NCBI GenBank assembly: GCA_002104945.1
Contig: MCFH01000014.1
Location: forward strand, 288,501-352,500
Length of the DNA stretch: 64,000 nucleotides
Source of the DNA: Piromyces finnis
Lineage: Eukaryota > Neocallimastigomycota > Neocallimastigomycetes > Neocallimastigales > Neocallimastigaceae
Reading direction: 5' to 3'
The notes under the pieces were generated by a model. That model was not told the DNA's origin and did not search any database. It saw only the letters and a list, made by a program, of their open reading frames with translations. Positions 13,708 to 27,200 of this stretch are shown here, one piece after another. The position numbers and the translations under genes were made by a program. The first letter of the stretch is position 1. Every line of letters begins with the position of its first letter.

Positions 13708-15767
13708 CTCTTTACTACTCATAGGGGATGAAGTGGATATACAGGAGGAGGAGGATTGTGGAGATAATGGGGATAAGGGTGATAGTGGAGATAACGGTGA
13801 TAATGGAGGTGAAGGTAATTGTTTTGGATTATTTGAATCTATGGATACTGGTGACATTGGCACTTTGTAATTCATATTAACTGCTAAACTAGAGGAGGTA
13901 TAATCATCATCATAGTGATGATGAGGATGACTCTGAATTTTTTCCTTATTGAGAGAAGGATCACTTTTTTTATTATCATTTTCTGTTAATTGTGGGGGCA
14001 TCTTTGACGAAGGAACATCGTTAAGCTGATCAATACTAACAAATAAACTACCTTCTTCTAATTCGTCTCTTTGATGTTTTTCTATATCCAAGGAGGCATT
14101 ATCCTTTTTTTTAAGATGATATTCCCTTGGTTTACGTGGAGAATATAAATCATTTTCGATATCGGTCACTGAATCGGTTCCAAAGCCAGTACTAATGATA
14201 GTACCTAAATCACCTGGAAGCATTATTCCTAAATCCATATCTATCACTGTTCCAATATCAGCTATTTCTTCATTCACTGGTGTATCTTTTGATGAAGAAA
14301 TAGAATCATTTTGATAAATATCTTTAATCACTCTTTTTCTATTTCTACTTTTAGTAGATTGTTGTAATCGTTGAGTTATTCCGGAAGAATTATCATCTGA
14401 ACAACTATACACAGGTACTGGTTTAGCAATAGGAACAGAATCATCAATATATATTGGTTTTACACCATTGGTATGATGACCGGGTACCATAATAGATTCG
14501 TTGATATAAAAGGAATGACAATTATAAGGTTCGCTATTTCGAGGTGATTTAATTTCAATTCTATGTTTTTTCCTCTCCTTTTTAGAAGATGTAGAACTAT
14601 TCTTATAGGAGAAGGGATGATCAACCTCTTTTTTAAATGAAATTTCCTCACCATATGGATGAGAATAGAATACATTATCAGTTTCCCCTAAATTCATTTT
14701 CGATAATGTTTTTGTATAATTAATAAAAAAGTTTCTTTTTTTCTTCCAATATTGGAATTTTTTATTTTTATTGGAAGAGGTATCTTTCAATGGTTTATCT
14801 TTATGACCACTATTGTAAGGATCATTATCTTTATTTATGTTGACATGAGTAACATCCATTTCCTTCATTGAATCATTTTCATTCATTTTATTATAAATTA
14901 TTTCTTCGTCTTCTTCATTACCTATATTTCCTTCCTTTTTTTCTTTTAATGAAAAAGGAGGTTTATCATTTTCTTCTTCCACATTAATTATGACATCTCT
15001 TGATTTAATTTCATAGTTTATTTTTTGGCCAAAGAAACGATTTTTATAAAAAAATAAAACTGTAAAAAGTAATAGCTATAATTTTTAAAAATGAATTATT
15101 AAAAAAAAAAAAGACATCAATTAATAAAACTATAAATTTTTATTTTTTTATAGTAATCTATATTATTAGATAATTACTCTTAAAATGTTACCTAACAAAG
15201 TTGAAATTTTTACTATAAATTTTTATATAAATTTTTTTTTTTAAACATATCATTAATATAAATTCAATATAACTAAAAGTTTCAAAAATATATTACAACT
15301 TACCCTTTCTTTTAATGAGTTCAATAAAAGTTATTAAAAGATATGCAAATATTATTATAGCATAAAGATATATATAATATTTTATATACTTGCAAATATC
15401 CTATATTTTTACATACAAATTAAAAAAAAAAAAAGAACAAATACTTTAATAAAAACATTGTTTTAACATGATAAAAAGGTCATTTATACATACCACAGCA
15501 TATATTATTACTATTCCTAAAAAAAGAATTATAATTTCTATGTAAAAAAGGTAAAATTCTAAATATTGTATTCCTTTTATTTCATCCGCATTATTTTCAC
15601 TAAATATTGTTATTAACTATTATTGATAAGAAAATTTTTTATTAATATCAGTTAAAATACTAAATAATATTATATAACTAACAACTAAATATACTTACGG
15701 ATATACAAATAATAATACTTAATAGTATGTGTTTAAATAAAGTTTTATTAATTTTATTTAAAAACAT
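13201..15767 (-). CDS. Multi-spanning membrane protein with His-rich, Ser-Pro-rich tail (4 exons)
   Basis: No family recognised. The large last exon lacks a good start; reading upstream through GT..AG introns gives exons 15767-15699, 15616-15494, 15400-15304 and 15059-13201, which join in phase to 715 residues. Exons 1-3 encode hydrophobic segments at about 8-28, 41-64 and 68-92, and exon 4 opens with a further hydrophobic stretch (VLFFY). So the N-terminus is membrane-embedded and about 600 residues form a hydrophilic tail. The tail has Ser-Pro repeats (about 513-530, PLSP units), a His-rich block (about 547-573, interrupted by RKHRKHHK) and a second His run near 611. The His codons are CAT/CAC runs, a coding trinucleotide repeat. 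The tail suggests a cytoplasmic phospho-regulated or metal-binding region, but this is inference. A 21-base in-phase optional exon around 15190-15220 is possible but unsupported. Confidence 0.7.
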
Positions 15768-18226
15768 TTTTTCTTTGTGCTTTACGATATTATTATTGTT
15801 ATTATTATTATTATTTTACTTTTATATTTTCCTTTTTTATATATACTTTAATTAGTTTTGGTTATTTCTATTTATTTATTAAATTATTTGATAATAATTC
15901 AATTACTTTTTTTTTATAATAAATTAAAGAATTACAAGTTTAATAGCAATAAATTAGGTTTTAAAAATATAAATAATACTTTTTAAAAAAAAAAATACAA
16001 AACTTTGTTCTATTAATGATTTAGAAAATATTTAATTCTTTTAATAATTTATAAATTATTAAATTTGTATATATTAATTATATCTAAATGCTTCAATAAA
16101 AATTAAATTTGAATAATTTTTTAAAAAAAAATAAAACATAATTTATTACCAAAATATATATATAATACTCTTGGAATTGTTTTTTTTTTTTTAATTAGTA
16201 TTATTTTATAAAGATGTTATATATTCATATAAATATAATTGTCAATGTATATTGTATTTTTTTTATTTATTAAAATAACAATTTATGCTTTGTGGTATTG
16301 CTTTAAGATAGTATTTATTAACTTTTTTTTTTTATCTTATAGTTTTTAAATAGTTTTAATTTTGTTATTATATAGTATATATAATAAATTTAAATATATT
16401 ATTAAACTTTTTATGCTATTACCAATTGGTAAAGTAAGTAATTTTTTTAAAAAATCGTTTACACTTAATACTAATTTAATGACTATAAATTAGATATAAT
16501 AAAATCATGCCATAGAATTATTTTATGTTGTTTTCTCTATTAGAAATTAAAAATAAATGTCATAAAATTTTACAATAATAAGATATTTAATTTTATTGTA
16601 AAACTTTTTTTTATTTTGTTTCTCTATATTCCTTTCGTTTTATTTATTAAATGTTCATTTTTTTTTCCTTATTATTATCTTTCAATTTTTTGTTTTTGTT
16701 TTTAGTTTTGGTTTTTTTATTCTTTTTTTGATATAAATAATAATAAAAAAAAAAAAAAAAAAAAAAACTTTCTTTTTCCTTTTATTCTATAAAAAAATGT
16801 TTTTTTTTTTTTTTTGTATGATATATTGTAGATTTAAATTTAATATATTCATTAAATCAATTTTTTATATATTTACCTAGAATTATTTCCTTTTTTATAA
16901 ATAAAAAGTGACAAAAAATGACAAAAAATCATTATAAAAACTTTCCATTCAAAGCATCATAAAAATATAATATTAATGAATAAATAAATATAAATATAAA
17001 TAAATAATATTAATAATTAAATAAATATATTTCTATTTAAATAAATTATTTTATGTATTACAATAATTTATTTAATATCTATTCTGTATTACAAATAAAC
17101 CTTATTTAATAATAAAAGTATATATGGGATTAGATTATATATATTGAAATTGACAAAATATAAAATAAAATAAAAAATTTATATTAAAAATAAAAAGGTA
17201 TATATTATAATACACTCTAATATATTAGTGATAACGTTTAATATAGGGTTACACGGAATTTTATATATTAATATTTAATGTGACTGTAAAGAAAAACGTT
17301 TTTTTTTATATTTAATATTTAAAATAAATAATAATTTTAATTATTATTAATTATTAGTATTAATTTGATAATGGGATTATAAACTTTAATAAATATAAAA
17401 AAGTAAAAAAAGTGCCACAAATTTTATATTAAATGGAATATTGAAGTTGTGATAATAATAAATTAAACTAAAACAATTATGTTTTAAAGGTGAAACAAAG
17501 CATTGCCTAAAAGTTGTTCAGGTAAGATAAAGGAAGAAGGAAAGAAAGGTGTATAAAAATAATGGAAAAGGAAGATAATGTAATAATGTGAATAAAAGTA
17601 AAATAAATAATAGTATACTATTAATATTATGATTTTAATTAGAATTATTATATAGATTTTACTTTAAAAAAAGATGTTTTATTCCACATTTAACAGTGCA
17701 ATGCTATTAAACTGTTAAATAAAGTAGGCATAGTAACTAAAAAATTATAAAAGATTTTTAACTAAAATGAATAAAATAATTTAACAGTTTAATAGCATTG
17801 TACTATTGTACATCAATACTTTCAAATAAATTATTTTAAAGAAAGATAATTTTTTTTTTTTAAAAAAAAGAACTATCTATCTATATATCTATATCTACAT
17901 ATATATATTATAAAATTAAAAGAAAGTTTAATTGCTTTGTTCTTAAAATAAGATATAAATTTAAATAACTTGTTAGAAATAAAGATGAAATAAGCTAACT
18001 AGAAATTTTTTTATTATTTAAAATATTGTGGGTTAGGAATATACATTTTGTAATTAATTGCTAAAATTTTGATATTCTTTTTTTTTATTTTATTTTCTCA
18101 ATCAGTCATTGTCATATTAATTCTGATACTGACTTTTCTTACATAACATATTATTTCTAACTAATGTTGATTGTAATGAAGAATACTTATTAGATAAGAA
18201 TAAATATTATTTTATACTTGACTATA

Positions 18227-18262
<36 letters not shown>

Positions 18263-19858
18263 CAATAACTTTACTTGCTGGTGTATGAAAAACATAAAAT
18301 TTTAATTATTACTATTATTATTATTATTCTAATTATTATTATTATTATAATCATAGTTGATGGTTAAGCTATTGGCAAAAAATTAAATTAGTTTAAACTC
18401 TTTTCTTTATTATTATAAACATAAATTCATAATAAAAATAGGTAGATAGAATATATAGAATTAAAATTTTAGAAATAAAAATCATCTAACCCAAATGCTA
18501 TCATCCACATTATTTTTTTATATGCTTAAAATTAGAATGTAGGGATTAAAATAAAAAATGTAAAATAAAAAGTTGTTTTTAATATCTTTTATATATAAAA
18601 ATCAAATGTATTTTATAATATTATATTTTAATAAGTTGTTATTGTTCATGTCTTCTTTTATTATACATATTAAAAAAAGGTATATTCATTTTTCTTTCAA
18701 ATGTTATATACAATTATTAAAATGTTAAGCTCACTAGCCACAATTATACCATAAAAAACAAACTGCTTTGCAAATTGAATTTTGCAAAGTTATTTATCCT
18801 TCTATGATGCTGCCTAATATTAGATAATAATTATCTGTCAATCCTACACTTTTTTCATGGCCATATGGTTTTATCAAAATTTATTAGTATCTAATACATT
18901 TACAATTAAATAATGTAGCAATTTATGTAGTAGATCTTTATTTTTGATTGAAAAATGACTATATTGTAATATATTGTATTCAGTATATTATTTATATTAA
19001 CCATGATCCTCGAATAAAATTAATTCTATTAGTAATATTTTATGTATTTTTAGGTATGAAAAATTTAAATATCAAATCATAATAAAGTACATTAGTAATA
19101 TAGTATATATAATATTAAATAATATATATTATATATATAAATATATGTATTATATGTATAATTCATATATTTGTTTAAGAGGTATAATCCTATATATATG
19201 ATATATGGATGATGTGTAGGTAGATTACTAAGGATAATTTTTATTATTATTATTATATAATAATTTTATATATATAAATGATATAAATCTTATTATTTAA
19301 TAAATAAATAATATTAAGATCTAATATTAGTATCAATATAGGAAAAAAACCTTAAATATCCTAAAACCAATTTTTTATTTTTATTTTTTTTTCTATTATT
19401 TTTTTTTATTCTCAAAGGAAATCAGTATAGAATAAAATAAATTGTATAAATAAACATATACTATTATATGTGTAAATTTTGAAATATACTGTAAATAATC
19501 AGAACTATATATATATTTGAAACTCTTGTTATTGGAAATTATTAATTTATTATAGAGGTAAAAGAAATATGTTTTTTTTTATAAAGTCTATTTTTTGTAA
19601 AAAAAGAAAGAAATTAATAAAAGTAACAACAATAATAATAGAAATAGAAATAATTATTATTATTTCGTTTATTTTTTTTTATATATTGTGTTGTGTTGAT
19701 ATGTATTATTGAAATGCTTTATTTTAATTTTTAGGTTTTCGAAATATTTAATTTTTTTTTTTTTCATTTTCCTTTTTAAGGATTATTACTAATATTTTTG
19801 TACAAATCTCTATCTTTTATTATTTTTTTTTGTCTATTGTAGTAATAAATAAAACAAC
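15768..19858. other. Long AT-rich intergenic region
   Basis: Divergent upstream region of the membrane-protein gene and the first tryptophan synthase gene. No coding stretch was found. It holds a perfect 22-bp inverted repeat (17699-17800, listed separately), a short palindrome CTTTGCAAA..TTTGCAAAG near 18767-18790, and a (TA)n run near 18231-18259. Confidence 0.6.
17699..17800. repeat. Perfect 22-bp inverted repeat with 58-bp loop
   Basis: The arms 17699-17720 and 17779-17800 are exact reverse complements containing AGTTTAATAGCATTG. The left arm and its flank also contain TTAACAG and CTGTTAA, giving a nested smaller hairpin. The size and AT-rich loop are compatible with a MITE-like relic or an extruded hairpin; there is no coding content and I saw no clear target-site duplication. 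Confidence 0.8.
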
Positions 19859-22484
19859 ATGTCTCAAGCTTTATTAACTGTTTTTAATGCTGCTAAGAAG
19901 CAAAACCGTGCTGTTTTCATTCCATTTGTTACAGCTGGTTACCCAAACAAAGGTAGATGAAATAATATAATAATACTCATGTGAAAAAAAAATAATAACG
20001 AAATAAAAAATAATTCAATCTTCTTCTTCTTCTTCTTATTTTTTAACTATACATATAAATAGATGAAACCGTTGATATTCTTCTTGCTTTACAAAAGGGT
20101 GGTTCTGATATTATTGAATTAGGTAAAATGGATAAAACATATAGAGTAATAATACGAAATAAAAAAAAGGACTATAAAATATTAAATATAATTTCTATTA
20201 TAATATTTTTTATATCATTTATTTTTGAAAAAATAAATAGGTGTTCCATTCTCTGATCCAACTGCTGATGGACCAACAATTCAAGAAGCTAGTCAAGTAA
20301 AATTAATATTTTAATATTTAATAATTTTAATATTTTTATTTAAAAAATGAATAAAATAAAAAAAAAACAATATTTAATATATATAAAATATAAAATATAT
20401 AATAATTATATTAAAAATGATAGATCTCTTTAAATAATAAAGTTAATATCGATGATTGTTTCGAATATGTCAGAGTTGCTCGTGAAAAGGGTTTAGTTAT
20501 TCCAGTTATTTTCATGGGTTACGCCAATCCATTCCAACAATATGGTTTAGATAAGTTAATGCAAAAGTGTGTTGATATTGGTGTTCAAGGTTTCATTAAC
20601 GTTGATCTTCCACCAGAAGAAAGTTATGAATTCAGACTTAAGTGTGACGAATACAAGTAAATATCAATGAAAATATTATCTAAAAATATTTTTTTGTTAC
20701 TAACTAATTATTTTCTTTATAAAATATTTTTTATATTTTAATATTAAAATTATTACTAATTATTAATTTTTAATATCATTATTGAAAATATCTTATTATT
20801 TGAAAATAGACTCAGTTTAATTCCACTTATTGCTCCAACTACTTCTGACCAAAGAGCTGAAAGATTAGCTAAAACTGCTACTTCTTACATTTACGTCATG
20901 AGTGCTCTTGGTGTTACTGGTTACCGTGAAAAGGTTAACTCTGAATTACCACACTTAGTTGCTCGTGTTAGAAAGCACACTAGTGTTCCAATTGCTGTTG
21001 GTTTCGGTGTTTCTACTGCTGAACACTTCAAGATTGTTGAAAAGGAAGCCGATGGTGTTATCATTGGTTCAAAGATTATTAAGGTCTTAAACAATGCTTC
21101 CACTAAGGAACAACGTCTTGCTGATTTAGAAAAGTACTGTAGAGAAGTTTGCCACCGTGAAGGTGAAGAAATCATTCCAATTGATTACAAGAAGGAAACT
21201 CCAGCTGAAGTTCCAAATGTTAAGCAAATTGATTTCAGTCACCATATGGTCAATTCTAAATTCGGAGACTTTGGTGGTCAATATGCTGCCGAATCTTTAA
21301 TTGATTGTCTTGATGAATTAGAAAAGGTTTACCTTACAGCTAAGGAAGATCCATTATTCTGGGAAGAATTCAGAAGTTACTATGATTACATGGGAAGAGA
21401 ATCTAAGCTTCACCTTGCTGACAGATTAACTAAGGAAATGGGAGGTGCTAAGATTTGGTTAAAGCGTGAAGACTTAAACCATACTGGTTCTCACAAGATC
21501 AACAATGCTATTGGTCAAATTCTTTTAGCCAAGCGTCTTGGTAAGAAGAGAATTATTGCCGAAACCGGAGCAGGTCAACATGGTGTTGCTACAGCTACAG
21601 CTTGTGCCAAATTTGGATTAGAATGTGTTGTTTACATGGGAGAGGTTGATGTTAAGAGACAAGCCTTAAATGTTTTCAGAATGAAGATGTTAGGAGCTAA
21701 GGTTGTTGCTGTTACTTCAGGCAGTAAGACCTTAAAGGATGCTGTTAATGAAGCAATGAGAGATTGGGTTACTAATGTTACCACTACTCACTACTTAGTT
21801 GGTTCTGCTATTGGTCCACATCCATTCCCATCTATTGTTCGTGACTTCCAATCTGTTATTGGAGAAGAATCTAAGAAGCAAATGATGGAACAAGCTGGTA
21901 AGCTTCCAGATTACATTGTTGCTTGTGTTGGTGGTGGTAGTAACTCTATTGGTCTCTTCTATCCATACATTAATGAAAAGAATGTTAAGATGCTTGGTGT
22001 TGAAGCTGGAGGTAGTGGTATTGAAACTGGTTTACACTCTGCTACTATTTCAGCTGGTACTCCAGGTATTCTTCATGGTGCTAAGACTTTCTTAATTCAA
22101 GATGAAGAAGGTCAAATTATTGAAACCCACAGTATTAGTGCTGGTTTAGATTACCCAGGTGTTGGTCCAGAACACGCTTTCTTAAAGGATTCTGGTCGTG
22201 CTGAATACATTGCTGCTACTGATGAACAAGCTTTAATTGGTTTCCGTAGATTAACCCAATATGAAGGTATTATTCCAGCTCTTGAATCTTCTCATGCTGC
22301 CTATGCTTGTACTGAATTAGCCAAGACCTTACCAAAGGATAAAGATATTTTATTATGTGTTAGTGGTCGTGGTGATAAGGATGTTATTTCTATTGCTGCC
22401 AACCTTCCAAAGTTTGGACCAAAGATTGGATGGGATCTTAGATTTGATGGAGCTGAAACTCTTGGTGTCCAAATCCCAAATTAA
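19859..22484 (+). CDS. Tryptophan synthase, fused alpha-beta (copy 1, 5 exons)
   Basis: Catalyses the last two steps of tryptophan biosynthesis in the cytosol: indole-3-glycerol phosphate to indole (alpha), then indole plus serine to tryptophan with PLP (beta). Exons: 19859-19952, 20063-20122, 20241-20296, 20424-20656 and 20810-22484, joining in phase to 705 residues, the usual length of fungal Trp5. The alpha part (about 1-265) has catalytic Glu50 in IIELGVPFSDP and Asp61 in TADGP, matching bacterial Glu49 and Asp60. The beta part starts near 295 ([10 protein letters not shown]) and has the PLP lysine at 377 in [10 protein letters not shown], the phosphate-binding [10 protein letters not shown] loop and the C-terminal SGRGDKD motif. 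All key residues are present. Coding DNA is much less AT-rich than its surroundings and favours GGT, GCT and AAG, suggesting high expression. A near-identical paralogue lies at 31544-34116. Confidence 0.97.
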
Positions 22485-23986
22485 ATTGAACCATTCAATT
22501 AATTTGAATTTATTGCTCTTTTAACTAAAGATCAACCAAATTTCACCAAAAATATGCAAATAATTGTAAATTCAATAATCATAACAATTGATCAAAAATA
22601 ACAATAAAATGTTTATACGATAAACCTTCCCAAAAAAAAAAAAAGGAAAAATAAAATATCAACACTAATTAACATTAAAGTATTATAAAATATTAACCAT
22701 CAATAAAATAATACCAAAAATTAATATATAATAAATTAAGAAATACAAAATTTTAATGCAAGACGTTAATAATGATTATTTGAAATATATATAAAAAAAG
22801 ATTTGAAACAATGAAAAAGTTTTAGACTTTAATAGAACATTGGATCGAATAGTTCAATTTATTTTTAACTATATTAATTTTAATATTGTTATATATATTA
22901 ATATTATATATATATAATGTATATATAAAAGAATTTTTAAACATAATATATGTAAAAATGTACTTTTTAATTTTATAATTTTTATAAATTCATAATTTAT
23001 TTAAATCAGTATTTTTATTAAAGATATATATTTCTTTTTTAAAAAGTAATAAAATAAAATAAAATAATAATAATAAAAAAAAAAAAGTCTTTAAAAAATC
23101 TTTTTACAGAGTGATAATAGTATTAAAGTACCAATTGCTAATTTTCTTTTGAATTGTTCTATTTATATATTAACTTTTTTCAAAAAAGAAAAAAGAAAAA
23201 AATAGCTATGAAAGAATTAGAGTTATTGATTTATATATATATATTTAATACAGATGTCATTGATCCTTGTTGAAACATGTTAAATTGTATTAATAATCAT
23301 TACTAATTCTAATGTATATTATTGGTATGTAAAAAATTTTTTTTATTGATTTTGAAAGTCCAATTAATTTATCTATTGAAGATTTAATTAATTTTATGAA
23401 ATATAAATATAATAAAAAAAGACTTTTTTTTTTAAAAAAATATATGTACATAAAAGGAGTATAACAGCAAAACAGAAATTATAGGTAGGTAAAATTAGTA
23501 TAGCAAAATGGTAAGTAGAAAATTATTTAATATTAATGATGATGAAAATATATACATATTTGTATATATATATATATATAAACTGTGACAATGTGACAAT
23601 ATGGTGGTTAATTATTTAATATAAAAATAAAAAATATACCAACAATATTTTATTATTATATTAAAAAAAAGTAGGTATACTAATTTTATTATTATATATA
23701 TTCATATATTCAATTTTTTTTTTATTGTATTATCTATTATTATTTTAGAAAATAAAATATTATTATATATATAAAATAAAATAAAATAAAAAAAAAAAAA
23801 AAGAAAATTATTTGGAAACTTTTTTTAATTAAAAAAAAAAAAAAAGTATAAGTTGAACATAAAAAAAAAATGCCACGAAATTTCCAAAGTTTTTAAAACT
23901 GGGTAAAAAAAAAATTAAACCAATAAAAATAATAGAATTTAATAATAAAAATTCTTTTTAAATATTAATTAAATAATTTCAATATG
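22485..23986. other. AT-rich region downstream of trp copy 1
   Basis: 3' flank of tryptophan synthase copy 1 up to the LINE target-site duplication. No coding stretch seen. Confidence 0.6.
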
Positions 23987-23999
23987 TGGAAACAATTTA

Positions 24000-24000
<1 letters not shown>
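23987..24000. repeat. LINE target-site duplication, 3' side copy
   Basis: TGGAAACAATTTAT, directly abutting the poly(T) that represents the LINE A-tail on this strand. It is identical to 29671-29684; the base before each copy is also G. Confidence 0.9.

Positions 24001-24027
<27 letters not shown>
24001..24027 (-). other. A-tail of the LINE (poly(T) on + strand)
   Basis: An uninterrupted run of 27 T between the target-site duplication and the 3' UTR, as expected for the 3' tail of a LINE copied from a polyadenylated transcript. Confidence 0.9.
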
Positions 24028-24030
<3 letters not shown>

Positions 24031-24272
24031 GGCATCAAATATTTTAAACTTTATTATTAATTTAATTAAAATTATAATACATGTAATATAAAAAGTTAAA
24101 AATAAAAATAAAATAAAAAAAAAAAAACATGTTTAAATAAACACAAATGAATAAAAAATGGGTATAATGTATTCTAGTAATTTTAATTAAAGTAAGAAAG
24201 CCACTATTATACTAAGGTATAATAATTGTATTTGACTTCCAATGGGACACCGAGTCAAAGATCAAAATTTTA

Positions 24273-27200
24273 TCATGGGATAAAATTATGATCTCCATTG
24301 GTTGCGCTGGCCCTCCTGGCCTGTCTTACTGTTTCTTCAGCATCGACGCTCTTGGATGTTGCTTCAAACCTTTGGAACATTGACCATTGCTGGCCAATAG
24401 CAAAAGGCATGATTTTGGTTAGAAGTTCCGCGGTTACCGTCAAGAATGGTGTTACTTCATTAGTACCAGATTGAATCTGACACTTGCAAAGTTCTTTCCA
24501 TTCCCTTGAATCGTAATTGATATTGTTAAAACTTCTTCCCCCAAGAAGGAATTTAAATATTTTACTGCACACACTAGAATAATCATACACATTAATATTC
24601 ACCGGATTATTAGAACTATTACTATCATTAACTAAATTACTATCTAGATTAGAATTATTATCTTCACTATTGCTATCATTACTAATATTATTATTTCTAT
24701 TATTGTTATTATTACTATTGTTACTATTACTATTGTTATTACTACTATTGTTACTATTACTATTAATGTTATTACTATCTCTACTGATATTAACATTTTC
24801 ATTATTATTGATAGGACTATTGGAATTACGTTGACTGAAAAAATTTAATAGCTGGACTATGGAATCATAATGTTTAATACGGATATCTCTAAATGTTGGA
24901 CAATCTAATAACCAATGTTTAATACTTTGATCTCCACACTTGCAACATGGACAGTAGTTAGGACAAACTGGATCAACAAATTTAGCAGATTTGGCAACTC
25001 TAGCATCCAACTTGTATCCGCTTCTTGCTTTCAATAGCCAGTAGAAGCCATAGGCAAACTCTGGGTACTCATAACATAATTTAATAAAATCTTTAGTTTC
25101 AATAAATTTATTATCATCATAATATTGCGCTTTGATTGAATTCCCTTTGAGATCTTTCCAATAAAAGTTTTTAACTGCTTTAACATCTCCATGTTTCTTT
25201 AATTTTTTATCAAGTGTCCTACTTGATTTGCACCACGTGTATTTTCTAAATTTAGGAATGTAATTGACAAGGTGTGAGATAATACAATTTGAGTTTTTCC
25301 ATTTGTTAAAACATCTAACCTGAGCTAACGCACATTTGGCTGACAATGGAGGAATATTCAAATCTTTTGAAATAGAGTATAAAGATATAAACGATACAGC
25401 TTTATGAACTCCGGCAACCCATCGTATTCCTTTGTTAACATGCTTCTGAGCAATCCTAGACCTAGCTTTGTTGGATCCAAGTAATGGTGCAAAGTATGAA
25501 ACTCTACTAATCACTTGTGAGTTAAGTACTAGTTTTTTGAAAGGAATAGGAATATTAGGATTTCTTAAGAATTTACTGACTGAGAAAAGTCCTTTCAAAA
25601 CCTTGTTATTAAGAGCTTTAATTACTGGTTTAAGGGACAGATTCTTATCAAATGGAACACCAAGATAAGTATAGCAATCAGTAGTTGGAATGGGTTGTCC
25701 TGCTAAGTAAAATGTTGGATCTCTCTTGTTCTGATTTTCTATTGATTCAGGACGAATCACCATCGTTGAACATTTCTGGATACCAAATTCCATTTCATTA
25801 TACAATGCCCATTCATTAACTCTTCTAAGCATCTTTTTTAAGCATCCTCTTGTTGGAGCACAAATAACTATATCATCTGCAAAAAGTCCACCACAGCATC
25901 GAGTGTCACCTAAACTGACTCCTAGATCTTCGCACTCTCTAAATATATCATTAATAAAGAGATTAAAGAGAATAGGAGAAAGAGGGCATCCTTGACGGAC
26001 TCCTTTCTTCACATCAAAAGATTTCGAGAATTGTCCATCTAATTTGACATTAGCCTTAGATGTTAAATATAAATTTTTGATAAATTGTAGACTCTTACCT
26101 CGGATTCCTAAACAATCTAATTTATGGAGAATATTACCGATTGGGACTGAATCGTATGCTTTCCTGAGATCTAAAAAGGCCAAATATGTCTCTTTATTAT
26201 CTAATTGACGTCTACGGCATATTTCTTGGATTGAAATGAAAAGACTAATACTTTCTTCCTTTTTTCGAAAACCAAATTGTTCAGGTCTAATGAAATTATT
26301 CTTTAAACCATATTCTGAGATTCTAGTGGTGACAATTTTGGAAATCAACTTAATGCCATTATTGATAAGTGATATACCTCGATAGTTATCACAATCTGTC
26401 AAATCTCCCTTCTTAGGAATAGAAACAATACTGGATTCATTCCATGAGTTGGGGAAATCTCCATCCCAAATACGGTTGAATAATTTAAGAATAAAATTTA
26501 AACCATGAGCATCATTATCTGAAGTAGTATTACCAGAAGAATTATTATCTGTAGCATTATTAGAATCATTACTTGATGGAACTAATGCTTTGTAAAATTC
26601 AATTGGAATACCATCCGGACCTGATGCTTTATAATTTGGAGTAGTGAGGATAGCTGACTTGACTTCATCAATACTAATATCTTGGTTGATATCCCACTCA
26701 TCAAGCATAGGAAGTGAAAAACGTTTATTCGTTGGTTCTTCATACCAATGCTCCAAATCAAGACTTACACCACTTGGGTCTGATGCAAGATTTTCGAAAT
26801 GATCATGCCACACATCTAGTTGTTCTTCCGTAGCAACAACTAATTCTCCATTTTTATTTTTAATTGGTTGAGCAATAAAGAAAGAATCTTTTCCAATTTT
26901 TGCAGTTTTCTTGATCCATTTCCAGGCCTTCTTAGGATTATGACTCTTCATATACTCACATCCTGTTTTAATCCAATGAAGATATTCTTGCTTCCTAAAT
27001 TCATTACATCTTTTGTGGATGTAATCAATGAGTTTACGGTAGATTTTAATTCTTTTAATAAATTCATCTATATCATAAATTCTTTCTTTTTTAAATCTCT
27101 TATACAACTTCATTTTGATTTTTTGAAGATTAAAAATTTGTTGTGAAATATGAAATGAAGACTTTATAACATTATTTGCTGAAGTAATACTGAGCTCGTC

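Noticed and set aside
15190-15225. 21-base optional exon in the membrane-protein gene
   Set aside because: Phase allows it, but so does skipping it; there is no evidence without transcripts.
20921-21175. Antisense 84-codon frame in both trp genes
   Set aside because: It is the reverse frame of a strongly codon-biased gene and is preserved only because the sense sequence is identical in both copies.
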